Positions 1 to 8,799 of a stretch of DNA of 64,000 bases are shown here, one piece after another. A program made the translations under genes and the position numbers. Location: positions 868,001-932,000 of the forward strand of contig NZ_NEVU01000002.1 in NCBI RefSeq assembly GCF_002261355.1. The letters are read 5' to 3'. Under the pieces are notes generated by a model that was given only the letters and a program-made list of their open reading frames with translations, ran no database searches and had not been told where the DNA came from. Each line of letters starts with the position of its first letter. The first letter of the stretch is position 1. The DNA is from Bordetella genomosp. 12 (GTDB taxonomy: Bacteria > Pseudomonadota > Gammaproteobacteria > Burkholderiales > Burkholderiaceae_B).

Positions 1-316
1 GACCAATGGCCAGAATGGCCTGGAGCTGGCCAAGCTGCAGACGGCCAAAGTGCTCAACAACGGTTCGACCAGCCTGAACGAGCAATTCTCACAACTGATC
101 AACAACGTGGGTGTGCAGACGCAGCAGGTCAAGACGGCGATGACGGCCGCCGATAACCTGACCGCCCAGCAGCAGTCGGCGTTCTCTTCGGTCTCCGGTG
201 TGAATCTGAACGAAGAGTACGTCAACCTGGCCGTCTACCAGGAGCAGTATCAGGCGAGCGCCAAGATCATCGATGTGGCGAGCCAATTGTTCGATACCTT
301 GTTGGGCCTGCGCTGA
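1..316 (+). CDS. flgK: Flagellar hook-associated protein FlgK, C-terminal fragment
   Basis: Only the last 104 codons lie in the window; the reading frame is open from base 2 and ends in TGA at 314-316. The tail has the pattern seen at FlgK C-termini: an Asn-Glu-Glu-Tyr-Val stretch, then a Gln/Tyr/Ala-rich helix ending in Leu-Leu-Gly-Leu-Arg. FlgK is the first hook-filament junction protein, secreted by the flagellar type III apparatus and assembled at the hook tip. flgL starts 14 bp downstream, the usual flgK-flgL order, so the two are probably co-transcribed. The family assignment is strong; the N-terminal part cannot be assessed. Confidence 0.93.
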   Translation, partial: TNGQNGLELAKLQTAKVLNNGSTSLNEQFSQLINNVGVQTQQVKTAMTAADNLTAQQQSAFSSVSGVNLNEEYVNLAVYQEQYQASAKIIDVASQLFDTLLGLR

Positions 317-330
317 GCCCCTGGAGCGAG

Positions 331-1575
331 ATGATGCGTCTTAGCACTTCCCAAATCTATCAAAACGGTCTCAACGGCATCCTCAACCAGGAAAGCCAGA
401 TGTCGCGGCTGCAGGAGCAACTCTCCAGCGGCAAGCGGGTGCTCACGCCCTCGGACGATCCTCTGGCGGCCTCGCAGGCCATCAATGTCGCGCAGACGGC
501 CAGCATGAACAGCACCTATGCGTCCAACCGCAATGCGGCCAAGCAGTCGCTCGGCTTGGAGGAAAACGCCCTGACCTCGGTGGTCACGACGGTGCAAAGC
601 GTGCTGCAGCGCGTGGTCGAAGCCGGTAACGGAACCATGAGCGACGCCGATCGGCAGTCGCTGGCCACGGCGCTCAAGAGCGCGCGTGATCAACTGGTCG
701 GCCTGGCGAACTCCACCGATGGCAACGGTCAGTATCTGTTCTCGGGCTATCAGGGTTACACCCAGCCCTATGAAATCGATGGCGACGGCAACGTCAGCTA
801 CAAGGGCGACACCGGGCAGCGCATGCTGCAGGTCGAACAAAGCCGCCAACTGGCCGGCAGCGATATCGGCAGCGATATCTTCAGCCGCGCCGTATCCGGC
901 ACGCTGTCATATATCACTTCGGCAGGCAGCGCGACGACGCCCAACACCGGCACCGGCCAGTTCAGCACGGTGTCGCTGCAGGCGCCCACCGCGGACAACT
1001 ACGTCGGCGCCAACTTCGAGATCAGCTTCTCCACCAATGCCGACACCGGCGCGCTTCAGTACACCGTTACCAGTGACGCGCCAGGCTACACGCCGGTGAC
1101 GGCGGACTACAAAGAAGGGGCCACCATCGATATGGGCGGCGTCTCCTTGTCCATCAAGGGCCAGCCGGCCGCCGGCGACAGCTTTTCGGTGCAGACGCCC
1201 GACAGCGGCAATATGGATATGTTCGGCATGCTCAACGATCTGATCACGACCTTGGAGCAGCCCTCGCAGAACAGCGATGTGCAGACCGCCACGCTGGTCA
1301 ACAAACTGGCTACCGCCAACAAGACGCTGTCTCTGGGTCTGGACAATGTGCTGACCGTGCGCGCCTCGGTGGGCGCCCGCCTCAACGAGATCGACGCGCT
1401 GGATGCCACGGGCACCCAGAATGGCCTGAGCTACACCCAGCAGCTGTCCAAGCTGGAGGACGTGGATATTTACACCACCACCAGCGATCTGCTGTTGCGG
1501 CAGGTCGCCCTGCAAGCGGCGTCGTCATCGTTCTCGAAGATCATCGGCTCCAGCCTGTTTTCGATGAACAACTAA
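331..1575 (+). CDS. flgL: Flagellar hook-associated protein FlgL
   Basis: This 414-residue protein is the second hook-filament junction protein (HAP3). The N-terminus carries the flagellin-like D0/D1 helix signature (Arg-Leu-Ser-Thr-Ser-Gln at 3-8, then Leu-Ser-Ser-Gly-Lys-Arg and a SDDPLAAS segment near 33-48). The C-terminus (about 360-414) is the matching D1/D0 helix ending in Ile-Gly-Ser-Ser-Leu-Phe. The middle is a variable beta-rich domain. Two adjacent ATG codons (331 and 334) follow a GGAGCGAG ribosome-binding site, so the start is uncertain by one codon. It follows flgK by 14 bp. It is longer than E. coli FlgL, the extra length lying in the central domain. Confidence 0.95.
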   Translation: MMRLSTSQIYQNGLNGILNQESQMSRLQEQLSSGKRVLTPSDDPLAASQAINVAQTASMNSTYASNRNAAKQSLGLEENALTSVVTTVQSVLQRVVEAGNGTMSDADRQSLATALKSARDQLVGLANSTDGNGQYLFSGYQGYTQPYEIDGDGNVSYKGDTGQRMLQVEQSRQLAGSDIGSDIFSRAVSGTLSYITSAGSATTPNTGTGQFSTVSLQAPTADNYVGANFEISFSTNADTGALQYTVTSDAPGYTPVTADYKEGATIDMGGVSLSIKGQPAAGDSFSVQTPDSGNMDMFGMLNDLITTLEQPSQNSDVQTATLVNKLATANKTLSLGLDNVLTVRASVGARLNEIDALDATGTQNGLSYTQQLSKLEDVDIYTTTSDLLLRQVALQAASSSFSKIIGSSLFSMNN

Positions 1576-1649
1576 GGCGCCGCTTGCCGGCATGACATTT
1601 TCTCGCGCGCCACGGCAGGCGTGCGGTATCGATAAAGAACGGAATAAGC

Positions 1650-3488
1650 ATGTTTGCGAATATGAAAGTCCGGACCAGCATGATTCTGGTGCTCGGGCTC
1701 TTCTTCCTGGCGATGTTGGCGTCGAACGCCGCCGGTTGGTGGGGCCTGAATGCAAGCAACTCCCGGTTGGACAGCGTCAATCGGATCTTCACGGATCAGG
1801 TGATGGCCAGCTACGCCGGCTACACCGTGGCGCTGCGTTCGCGCATCAACATGAACAACGCGATGGCCAATCTGCAGGAAGGCCGCCTGAGCGAGTTCGA
1901 AGAGCAAAGCAAGCTCGCCAAGCAGGGGCTGGTCGAGGCGGCCAAGCGATTCGAGACCTTCAGCAAGGCGCCCAAAACGCCCGACGTCCAGGAAAAGGCG
2001 GCGCCGCTGGAGGCCAATTTCAAGACCTATGTGGAAGGCTTGAAGCGCCTGCAGGACGCGCTGGCACGCCAGGCTATTGCCGACTACATGCAGCTCATTC
2101 CCGAGGTCTCCGCGCAGAATCTGCGTTTCGATACCTCCATGGAAGCCTATATGAGCTATGTCGATGGCATCACCGATGCCTATGTCGCCGAAGCCGAGGT
2201 CGCCCACGTCCAGTCGAATGGGGTGATTCTGGCGCTGGTGGGGCTGTCGATCGTGCTGGCGCTGGGCGCGGCCCTGTTCATTTCGCGCAAAGTGCTCAAA
2301 CCGCTGGTCGAGGCGGGCGGTCACTTTGACCGGATAGCGGGAGGGGATCTGACGGCGCGGGTGGAAGTGCGCAGCAGCAACGAGATCGGTCAGTTGTTCG
2401 GTGCACTCAAGCGGATGCAGGAGAGCCTGACGCGCACGGTGTCGTCGGTGCGTCGAGGTGTGGACGAGATCAATGTGGGGGCGCGCGAGATATCGGCGGG
2501 CAACACGGATCTGTCGAGCCGCACGGAGGAGCAGGCGGCGTCGCTGGAAGAGACGGCGGCGTCGATGGAAGAGCTGGCGTCGACGGTGCGGCAGAACGCG
2601 GACAATGCGCGGCAGGCGAATCAGCTGGCGGCGAGGGCCTCGGATGTGGCCGAGCGCGGGGGTTCTGCGGTGTCGGAGGTGGTGCAGACGATGCAGGGGA
2701 TCTCGGCGAGTTCGCGCAAGATCTCGGAGATTGTGTCGGTGATCGACGGGATTGCGTTTCAGACGAATATTTTGGCGCTGAATGCGGCGGTGGAAGCGGC
2801 GCGCGCCGGGGAGCAGGGCAAGGGTTTTGCGGTGGTGGCGGGCGAGGTGCGGTCGTTGGCGCAGCGCAGCGCGCAGGCGGCCAAGGAGATCAAGGGGCTG
2901 ATCGAGGATTCGGTGGGCAAGGTGTCGGCGGGTTCGCAGCAGGTGGAGCGTGCGGGGGCGACGATGCAAGAGATTGTGGCGTCGGTCAAGCGGGTGACGG
3001 ACATCATGGGTGAGATATCGGCGGCGTCGCAGGAGCAGTCCAGTGGCATCGAGCAGGTGAACCGGGCGATCACGCAGATGGACGAGGTGACGCAGCAGAA
3101 TGCGGCGCTGGTCGAGCAAGCCGCGGCCGCCGCGGGTTCCCTGCAGGAGCAGGCCCGTTATCTTTCTGAAGCGGTGGCGGTATTCAAGGTCAACGCCGGC
3201 GAAGTCATCGACGTGCCCACGCGCCAACTGGCGGGTGCGGCGGGTGCGGCGGGTGCGCCGCGAGTCGCCGCCCCGGCCGCGCCGTCCGCAGCGCCCGCGG
3301 CGGCCCCCGCGGCCGACACCCCGCGGCTGGCCACGCGCGCGGCCAAGGCGGGCACGCCGGCCGGCGCCAGCTCGCGCCGTGCGGTTCGCCGGCCTGCCGC
3401 TGCCAATGGGCATGCGCCGACCGAGGCCACGGCCAGCCCGGCCACGCCGCGCAAGCCGGCCGCGGATGACGATTGGGAATCATTCTGA
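1650..3488 (+). CDS. Methyl-accepting chemotaxis protein with C-terminal WESF tail
   Basis: A 612-residue transmembrane chemoreceptor: TM1 about 9-30, a four-helix-type periplasmic domain about 32-188, TM2 about 191-211, HAMP about 212-265, then a long methyl-accepting coiled coil with the conserved hairpin tip ([18 protein letters not shown], near residues 388-405). The last 85 residues form an Ala/Pro/Arg-rich linker ending in Asp-Trp-Glu-Ser-Phe, very like the NWETF pentapeptide that tethers CheR and CheB in enterobacterial receptors. Residues about 225-490 are almost identical, also at DNA level, to the receptor at 4164-5897. The ligand cannot be inferred. No convincing sigma-28 promoter was seen in the 74 bp after flgL, so it may be read from flgL. 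Confidence 0.95.
   Translation: MFANMKVRTSMILVLGLFFLAMLASNAAGWWGLNASNSRLDSVNRIFTDQVMASYAGYTVALRSRINMNNAMANLQEGRLSEFEEQSKLAKQGLVEAAKRFETFSKAPKTPDVQEKAAPLEANFKTYVEGLKRLQDALARQAIADYMQLIPEVSAQNLRFDTSMEAYMSYVDGITDAYVAEAEVAHVQSNGVILALVGLSIVLALGAALFISRKVLKPLVEAGGHFDRIAGGDLTARVEVRSSNEIGQLFGALKRMQESLTRTVSSVRRGVDEINVGAREISAGNTDLSSRTEEQAASLEETAASMEELASTVRQNADNARQANQLAARASDVAERGGSAVSEVVQTMQGISASSRKISEIVSVIDGIAFQTNILALNAAVEAARAGEQGKGFAVVAGEVRSLAQRSAQAAKEIKGLIEDSVGKVSAGSQQVERAGATMQEIVASVKRVTDIMGEISAASQEQSSGIEQVNRAITQMDEVTQQNAALVEQAAAAAGSLQEQARYLSEAVAVFKVNAGEVIDVPTRQLAGAAGAAGAPRVAAPAAPSAAPAAAPAADTPRLATRAAKAGTPAGASSRRAVRRPAAANGHAPTEATASPATPRKPAADDDWESF
2322..3120 (+). repeat. Near-identical 0.8-kb duplication, copy 1 (MCP signalling domain)
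   Basis: This stretch encodes HAMP plus most of the signalling helix and aligns without gaps to 4950-5748 (constant offset 2628). By eye I found about nine or ten single-base differences, nearly all synonymous, for example AGG/AGC at the codon after GCG near 2634. Identity breaks off sharply at both ends, inside the Gly/Ala-rich part before HAMP and just after a GTCGAGCAAG segment. This is what a recent segmental duplication or ongoing gene conversion between the two receptors would leave. Confidence 0.93.
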
Positions 3489-3522
3489 GCACGCACACAC
3501 GGCGCTGATTCGGCGCGGCAGC

Positions 3523-3540
3523 CGGTCACCGGTGTGACCG
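3523..3540 (+). other. Short inverted repeat downstream of the first MCP gene
   Basis: CGGTCAC and GTGACCG form a 7-bp stem with a 4-nt loop, 35 bp after the MCP stop and about 70 bp before the lipoprotein gene. There is no T-tract, so it is not a convincing intrinsic terminator; it may be a weak mRNA hairpin. Confidence 0.35.
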
Positions 3541-3609
3541 CGGCAACCATGACCGGGCCCGATGGACGGGCCGCAAGCAGGGCGGACAGACCCTGGGGAG
3601 TAGAAAACG

Positions 3610-4053
3610 GTGTTCAAACAGATGATGGCAGGGTGCCTGGCAGCCTTGCTACTGGGCGGCTGTTCGGTGTCGGGGCATAACTTCGATGGCGGCAAGCTGT
3701 CGACGCTGACCCCGGGGCTCAGCACGCTCAACGATGCGACTCGCGCGCTGGGGGCCCTGCCCGACCAGGTGTACGGACGCCCGGATGGCGGGCAGGTGGT
3801 CCTGTGGCGCTCGCAGATCACCTTCGTGACGGACGGCTTTTACAGCAGAAAAGAGGCTTTGCTGCAGTTCGGGCCCGATGGCCGCCTCGTGCGTTTGCTG
3901 AACACGACCAATATTCTGCTCGAACCCTGGGAGCGCGAGAAACTCCTGGGTCCGGCACCGCAGCCACCCGCCGTGGCCGCCGCTGCGGCGGCGCCGCCGC
4001 CGGGGCTGGAAGTCATCGTGATCCCCGGTCCGGCGGAAACCGCCGCCCGCTGA
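3610..4053 (+). CDS. Small lipoprotein, BamE/SmpA-like fold suspected
   Basis: A 147-residue predicted lipoprotein. A short hydrophobic signal (about 5-17) runs into a lipobox Leu-Leu-Gly-Gly-Cys with the Cys at residue 18. The mature part has the pattern Leu-Thr-Pro-Gly-Leu-Ser-Thr-Leu followed by beta strands ([28 protein letters not shown]), resembling BamE/SmpA-type domains in which a helix pair packs on a small sheet. The C-terminus is an Ala/Pro-rich tail. The GTG start at 3610 sits 8-9 bp after GGGGAG; ATG codons at 3622 and 3625 are alternatives but leave a poorer signal. It lies between the twin MCP genes. A role in chemoreception is not shown; function unknown. Confidence 0.75.
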   Translation: MFKQMMAGCLAALLLGGCSVSGHNFDGGKLSTLTPGLSTLNDATRALGALPDQVYGRPDGGQVVLWRSQITFVTDGFYSRKEALLQFGPDGRLVRLLNTTNILLEPWEREKLLGPAPQPPAVAAAAAAPPPGLEVIVIPGPAETAAR

Positions 4054-4163
4054 TCATCTTCGCCGCGATACCGCTGCCACAGGGACGGGCCCGCCATCGC
4101 TCGGGCCGGACCACAGGCTGTTTCGATACTCACTTTTGCCTTACAAGAAAGACGGGGAAGTAC

Positions 4164-5897
4164 ATGGAAACCAGTTTCGAATCCGAGGCCAAGCCGGTCA
4201 AGTCCAGAAAGCGCGCCCGCGCTGCCAAGCCCAAGCAACGGCGGGGCTTCTCCCTGCGCAATGCGCATGTCGGCACGTTATTGCTGGGTCTGCTGGGATT
4301 CTTTGCCGTGCTGATCGCCGCGCTGGGGGCGATGTCGGCCTACTTTCTGCAGCAGAACTACCACGCCGTACAGGAACTCAGCGACCTTACCGGGCGGGCC
4401 AAACAGGTCGAGAGCATCAATAGCGACATGCTGCGCGCGCGCGTCTCGCTCATGGTTGCCGCAAGGCATCTGCAGGAAGCGGGATGGGGCAATGGCGAAA
4501 ACTCCGCGCAGGCGGCGGCCAAGGCCTTGAAGGATGCCACCGACCTGCTCAACGGCGTGCGCAACCGCTTCAGTGAGTTCCAGAAGAACATGCTGGAAGA
4601 CGACACCGGGCGGCAACTGTCGATGAACCTGGTGCGGCGCTACCGCTCGTATATCGATGATGGCGTGGACACCATGGTCGAGGCGCTGCGCAGCGAAGAC
4701 TATTCGACCTTCTATATGGTGAACAACGAGTACGGCACGCCCCGCAGCGCGACCTTCATCGAAGCCATTGCCGAGTTCTCCAAATATATCGACCGGCAGC
4801 AACAGTCGACCATCGACTACGCGCGCCAGAGTTTCGATCGGGCCATCATCGCCGTGGTCGCCGCCGTGGTGCTGGCGTTGCTGCTGATGATCCTGTCTCG
4901 GGTCGTCTTCGGTCGCCTGGTCGTGCGGCCCTTGCTGGATGCCGGCAGTCACTTCGACCGGATAGCGGCAGGGGATCTGACGGCGCGGGTGGAAGTGCGC
5001 AGCAGCAACGAGATCGGTCAGTTGTTCGGTGCGCTCAAGCGGATGCAGGAGAGCCTGACGCGCACGGTGTCGTCGGTGCGTCGCGGTGTGGACGAGATCA
5101 ATGTGGGGGCGCGCGAGATATCGGCGGGCAACACGGATCTGTCGAGCCGCACTGAGGAGCAGGCGGCGTCGCTGGAAGAGACGGCGGCGTCGATGGAGGA
5201 GCTGGCGTCGACGGTGCGGCAGAACGCGGACAATGCGCGGCAGGCGAATCAGCTGGCGGCGAGCGCCTCGGATGTGGCCGAGCGCGGGGGGTCTGCGGTG
5301 TCGGAGGTGGTGCAGACGATGCAGGGGATCTCGGCGAGTTCGCGCAAGATCTCGGAGATTGTGTCGGTGATCGACGGGATTGCGTTTCAGACGAATATTT
5401 TGGCGCTGAATGCGGCGGTGGAAGCGGCGCGCGCCGGGGAGCAGGGCAAGGGTTTTGCGGTGGTGGCGGGCGAGGTGCGGTCGTTGGCGCAGCGCAGCGC
5501 GCAGGCGGCCAAGGAGATCAAGGGGCTGATCGAGGATTCGGTGGGCAAGGTGTCGGCGGGTTCGCAGCAGGTGGAGCGTGCGGGGGCGACGATGCAAGAG
5601 ATTGTGGCGTCGGTCAAGCGGGTGACGGACATCATGGGTGAGATATCGGCGGCGTCGCAGGAGCAGTCCAGCGGCATCGAGCAGGTGAACCGGGCGATCA
5701 CGCAGATGGACGAGGTGACGCAGCAGAATGCGGCGCTGGTCGAGCAAGCGGCGGCCGCTGCGGGCGCGTTGCAGGAGCAATCGCAGCATCTGGCGCAGGC
5801 CGTGGCCGTGTTCAAGGTGAATACGGGCGAAGTCATCGACGTTGCCACGCCCAAGCTGGCCGGCGGCTACAAGGCTCCCATGGTGGGCCAGCACTGA
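4164..5897 (+). CDS. Methyl-accepting chemotaxis protein, without CheR/CheB tail
   Basis: A 577-residue chemoreceptor. It begins with an unusually long, highly basic cytoplasmic segment (about 1-35, many Lys/Arg), then TM1 about 36-62, a periplasmic helical domain about 63-226, TM2 about 227-249, HAMP, and the signalling coiled coil. From about residue 263 to 528 it is nearly identical to the receptor at 1650-3488. Unlike that receptor it ends in [11 protein letters not shown], without a pentapeptide tether. The ATG at 4164 follows GGGGAAG by a good spacing; an upstream open frame exists but lacks features. It presumably shares CheA/CheW with its twin while sensing a different ligand. Confidence 0.95.
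   Translation: METSFESEAKPVKSRKRARAAKPKQRRGFSLRNAHVGTLLLGLLGFFAVLIAALGAMSAYFLQQNYHAVQELSDLTGRAKQVESINSDMLRARVSLMVAARHLQEAGWGNGENSAQAAAKALKDATDLLNGVRNRFSEFQKNMLEDDTGRQLSMNLVRRYRSYIDDGVDTMVEALRSEDYSTFYMVNNEYGTPRSATFIEAIAEFSKYIDRQQQSTIDYARQSFDRAIIAVVAAVVLALLLMILSRVVFGRLVVRPLLDAGSHFDRIAAGDLTARVEVRSSNEIGQLFGALKRMQESLTRTVSSVRRGVDEINVGAREISAGNTDLSSRTEEQAASLEETAASMEELASTVRQNADNARQANQLAASASDVAERGGSAVSEVVQTMQGISASSRKISEIVSVIDGIAFQTNILALNAAVEAARAGEQGKGFAVVAGEVRSLAQRSAQAAKEIKGLIEDSVGKVSAGSQQVERAGATMQEIVASVKRVTDIMGEISAASQEQSSGIEQVNRAITQMDEVTQQNAALVEQAAAAAGALQEQSQHLAQAVAVFKVNTGEVIDVATPKLAGGYKAPMVGQH
4950..5748 (+). repeat. Near-identical 0.8-kb duplication, copy 2 (MCP signalling domain)
   Basis: Partner of 2322-3120. 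Both copies prefer GCG, GTG, GGG, ATT and TTT codons, while the neighbouring receptor gene at 6044-7678 encodes the same conserved peptides with GCC, GTC, ATC and TTC. The shared block therefore looks compositionally distinct from surrounding genes. Confidence 0.93.
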
Positions 5898-5908
5898 TTT
5901 ATCTAAGC

Positions 5909-5953
5909 GGGGCCGTTCAGGCGGCCCCTCATCTGGCCCGGAGACGCCGGGCC
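5909..5953 (+). other. Two consecutive GC-rich hairpins after the second MCP gene
   Basis: GGGGCCG (5909-5915) pairs with CGGCCCC (5922-5928), and GGCCCGG (5935-5941) pairs with CCGGGCC (5947-5953). Neither is followed by a T-run. They precede the better terminator at 5971-6001 and may protect the 3' end of the transcript. Confidence 0.5.
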
Positions 5954-5970
5954 CATTCGATTTCCGCGAC

Positions 5971-6001
5971 GATCCGGCCCAGTCCGGATCGTTTGTTTCT
6001 T
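5971..6001 (+). terminator. Intrinsic terminator after the MCP pair
   Basis: GATCCGG and CCGGATC form a perfect 7-bp stem with a 6-nt loop, followed by the T-rich stretch GTTTGTTTCTT. It lies 74 bp after the MCP stop and 43 bp before the aer-like gene, so it should separate the two transcripts. Confidence 0.7.
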
Positions 6002-6043
6002 AAAGCAGCGTTTTCGCGGTAAAGCAGGACAGGAGAGCAGGCA

Positions 6044-7678
6044 GTGCGTGTCAATCTACCCATTTTTGACGACGAAACGCTTCTACGCGAGGATCAGTAT
6101 CTGATTTCCCGCACGGATACCCAAGGCCGCATCGTTTATGCCAATCCGGCCTTTGTGGAGGTCAGTGGTTTCGAGCGCGACGAACTGATCGGGCAACCTC
6201 ACAATATCGTGCGCCATCCGGATATGCCGGCCGAAGCGTATGAAGATCTCTGGCGGACGCTGCAAAGCGGACAGTCGTGGCTGGGCGTGGTGAAAAACCG
6301 GCGCAAGGACGGCGGCTACTACTGGGTGTTGGCCAACGCCACGCCCATCCTCGAAGAGGGGGAGGTCGTGGCTTACTCGTCCGTGCGCGTGCGTCCTTCG
6401 GAGGAACAGATCGCCGCCGCCGAGGAATACTACGAGCAATTGCGCGAAGGACGGGCACGCGGCTGGCGGCTTCGCGAGGGCCAGGTCGTGCCACGAGGGT
6501 GGCGCAGCTTGATGGCGCGGCTGGCCTTCCCGTGGCGCCGCGGGGCACGCGCGCAGATGCTGCGCGCGGCGCTCTTGTCCAGCGCGCTGTTTGGCGGGCT
6601 GGCCGCCTGGATGCTGGCCATCCATTGGGACAGCCTGGATCGTGTGCAGGCCGGATTGGGCGTGGGCGGCGCGGCGGCCGGTGTGCTGTTGTTGTGGCTG
6701 GCGCAATGGCGGCTGGCCCGCAACCTGCTGCGGCCCTTGCGCGAGGCCGCGGACATGGCGCGTCAGGTCGCCGCCGGCAATCTCACCAGCCAGGTATTTG
6801 CCGATACCAAGGACGAAGTCGGCAATCTGGCCTTCTCTCTGGATGTGATGCGCAAGAGCCTGATCGGTATCGCGGGCGACGTCTATCAGGGCATCGCCGC
6901 CACGACCCACGCCGCGCAAGGCATTGCACAAGGCAATCAGGAGCTGTCGCTGCGCACCAGCGATCAGAGCGCCTCCCTGCAGAACACGGCCTCGAGCATG
7001 CAGCAGCTCACCGCGACGGTCAAACAGAACGCCGAGCATGCCCGCCAGGCCAATGACCTTGCCGCCAGCAGCATGGACGTCGCACGGCGTGGCGGCGACG
7101 CGGTCGATCAGGTGGTGCACACGATGCATGGTATTTCGGACAGTTCGCGGCGGATTGCGGATATCGTCAACATCATCGAGGGCATTGCCTTCCAGACCAA
7201 TATCCTGGCGTTGAATGCGGCGGTCGAGGCCGCGCGCGCGGGCGAGTCCGGCAAAGGCTTCGCCGTCGTGGCGGGCGAAGTGCGCAGCCTGGCGCAGAAA
7301 AGCGCGCAGGCCGCGCGCGAGATCAAGGACCTGATCGGCGAGTCGGTCGCGCGCGTGACCGAGGGCTCGGCCCAGGCCGAGCAGGCGGGCGCCACCATGC
7401 ACGACATCGTGGACGCCGTAAGGCGCGTGACGGATATCATCGGCGAGATCTCGGTGGCCTCGCAGCAGCAGGCCAGCGGCATCGAACAGATGGAGCACGC
7501 CGTGGCAGAGATGGACGGCATGACGGACAAGAACAGCGGGCTGGTGCAGCAGTTGGGGGCGGCAGTCTCGCAGCTCAGCGGGCAGTCCGCGGCCTTGCGC
7601 GAGACGATCCAGGTGTTCCGGCTTACGCGCGACAACGGGGACCGGCGCCTGGCGTACCACGGGCCAGAGGGCGGTTGA
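6044..7678 (+). CDS. aer: Aer-like aerotaxis receptor (PAS-HAMP-MCP)
   Basis: A 544-residue chemoreceptor with an N-terminal PAS domain (about 12-118) instead of a periplasmic sensor. The PAS segment contains the Aer-type NIVRHPDMP motif (about 56-64) and a following Trp-rich region, typical of FAD-binding Aer proteins that sense redox state. Two hydrophobic segments (about 171-193 and 205-225) form a membrane hairpin, followed by HAMP and the methyl-accepting domain with the usual hairpin tip ([17 protein letters not shown]). No WESF-like tail is present. Start is GTG at 6044, with AGGAGAG about 7 bp upstream. It converges with fliR. FAD binding is inferred from the family. Confidence 0.88.
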   Translation: MRVNLPIFDDETLLREDQYLISRTDTQGRIVYANPAFVEVSGFERDELIGQPHNIVRHPDMPAEAYEDLWRTLQSGQSWLGVVKNRRKDGGYYWVLANATPILEEGEVVAYSSVRVRPSEEQIAAAEEYYEQLREGRARGWRLREGQVVPRGWRSLMARLAFPWRRGARAQMLRAALLSSALFGGLAAWMLAIHWDSLDRVQAGLGVGGAAAGVLLLWLAQWRLARNLLRPLREAADMARQVAAGNLTSQVFADTKDEVGNLAFSLDVMRKSLIGIAGDVYQGIAATTHAAQGIAQGNQELSLRTSDQSASLQNTASSMQQLTATVKQNAEHARQANDLAASSMDVARRGGDAVDQVVHTMHGISDSSRRIADIVNIIEGIAFQTNILALNAAVEAARAGESGKGFAVVAGEVRSLAQKSAQAAREIKDLIGESVARVTEGSAQAEQAGATMHDIVDAVRRVTDIIGEISVASQQQASGIEQMEHAVAEMDGMTDKNSGLVQQLGAAVSQLSGQSAALRETIQVFRLTRDNGDRRLAYHGPEGG

Positions 7679-7692
7679 GACGGAGATGACGC

Positions 7693-7717
7693 CCGGGCCC
7701 GGCCGCGCCGGGCCCGG
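7693..7717. other. Perfect 11-bp hairpin between convergent aer and fliR
   Basis: CCGGGCCCGGC (7693-7703) and GCCGGGCCCGG (7707-7717) are exact reverse complements around a 3-nt loop. The hairpin fills almost the whole 41-bp gap between the converging aer-like gene and fliR. It lacks a T-run on either strand, so termination by it would have to be unusual or Rho-assisted. Confidence 0.6.
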
Positions 7718-7719
7718 CG

Positions 7720-8508
7720 CTAATGGGTGGCGAATCCTTGCGCCACGTCGCTCATGGCGTGCAGGCCGCGCTCGAAGAGCGCCTCCAGGAAGGGGCCGGC
7801 ATGCGGCAGCACCACCGCCAGCACGAGCAGGCCCACCGTCAGCATGATAGGGAAACCCACTGCGAACACCGTCAGTTGCGGGGCGGCGCGATTGAGAATG
7901 CCCATGGCCAGATTGATGGTCAGCAGCGCGCACACCAGTGGCAAGGACAGCAGCAGGCCGGAGACAAAGACGGTCCCGCCCCATTGCAGCACCACGCCGA
8001 GACCGTTGCGATCGAGCATCGCGGGGGTCAAGGGCAGAACATCGAAGCTGCGCACCAAGGCCGCCAGCATGAGCAGATGGCCGTCCAGGGTGAGAAAGAG
8101 CAGCATGGCCACGATGTTCAGAAACCGCGACAGCACGGCGGTATTGGCGCCGGTCGACGGATCGAAGAACGAGGCGAAAGACAGGCCCATTTGCAGGCCC
8201 ACATATTCGCCTGCCGTCTGCACGGCGGCGAACACCACCCGCATGGTCAGGCCTAGCGCCACGCCGATCAACACTTGCTGCGCCAGCAGGAGCAGGCCCT
8301 CGTAGCTGCTGGGCGAGACCGCGGGCATGGCGGGCAGGCCAGGCGCGATGGCGGCCGCAAGCATGAAGGACAGGCCGATCTTGACCTTGACCGGAATCGC
8401 CGATTCGGAAAACAAGGGGGAGGCACCGACCAGCGCCAGGATACGGATGAAGGGCCAGACGAACTGTCCCATCCAGCCATTGAGCTGATCGATGGTAAAG
8501 CTGAACAC
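7720..8508 (-). CDS. fliR: Flagellar type III export gate protein FliR
   Basis: FliR is an inner-membrane component of the flagellar export gate (FliPQR). The protein is almost entirely hydrophobic with the family pattern FSFTIDQLNGWMGQFVWPF at the N-terminus and a PLFSESAIPVKVKIGLS segment, and many predicted membrane helices. The start is unclear: GTG at 8508 gives 262 residues, close to the usual length, and CTG at 8517 overlaps the fliQ stop; no ATG fits between fliQ and the conserved N-terminus. It is the last gene of fliLMNOPQR and lies 5 bp after, or overlaps, fliQ, implying translational coupling. Confidence 0.93.
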   Translation of the reverse strand: MFSFTIDQLNGWMGQFVWPFIRILALVGASPLFSESAIPVKVKIGLSFMLAAAIAPGLPAMPAVSPSSYEGLLLLAQQVLIGVALGLTMRVVFAAVQTAGEYVGLQMGLSFASFFDPSTGANTAVLSRFLNIVAMLLFLTLDGHLLMLAALVRSFDVLPLTPAMLDRNGLGVVLQWGGTVFVSGLLLSLPLVCALLTINLAMGILNRAAPQLTVFAVGFPIMLTVGLLVLAVVLPHAGPFLEALFERGLHAMSDVAQGFATH

Positions 8509-8513
8509 GATCG

Positions 8514-8783
8514 TCAGGAGATCAGCATGGGAATGCCGCTGATCAGTTGCCGGATGTAGTCGACCAGCAGTTCGATCAACCAGGGGCCGAGCAAGACGAG
8601 CACGCCGCACATCGCCAGCAGCTTGGGAATGAAGGACAGCGTCATCTCATTGATCTGGGTGGCGGCCTGGAAGACGCTGATGACCAGGCCCACCACCAGC
8701 GTCACCAGCAATAGCGGTCCGGCCAGCGCCAAGGCGATCTTCATGGCCTGATAGGCCATGGTCATGACGGTTTCTGCGGTCAT
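8514..8783 (-). CDS. fliQ: Flagellar export gate protein FliQ
   Basis: An 89-residue protein of normal length with two transmembrane helices (about 16-40 and 50-75) and the family sequence Thr-Ala-Glu-Thr-Val-Met near the start and QATQINEMTLSFIPKLLA in the loop region. FliQ forms the gate complex with FliP and FliR in the inner membrane, the channel through which flagellar subunits are exported. It follows fliP by 16 bp and is followed immediately by fliR. Confidence 0.96.
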   Translation of the reverse strand: MTAETVMTMAYQAMKIALALAGPLLLVTLVVGLVISVFQAATQINEMTLSFIPKLLAMCGVLVLLGPWLIELLVDYIRQLISGIPMLIS

Positions 8784-8799
8784 TGCGCGGGTGCCCCGG

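Noticed and set aside
1629-1640. CGATAA string ahead of the first MCP gene as a FliA -10 box
   Set aside because: No TAAA-type -35 at the required distance, and the box would lie only 13 bp from the start codon.
1572-3413. Open frame of 613 codons on the minus strand opposite the first MCP gene
   Set aside because: Arg/His/Leu-rich shadow produced by the codon bias of the MCP gene, with no family features. The similar frames opposite the second MCP and the Aer-like gene are the same artefact.
2322-5748. MCP repeat block as an insertion sequence or transposon
   Set aside because: No terminal inverted repeats, no target duplication and no transposase; the block is fully coding for the signalling domain.
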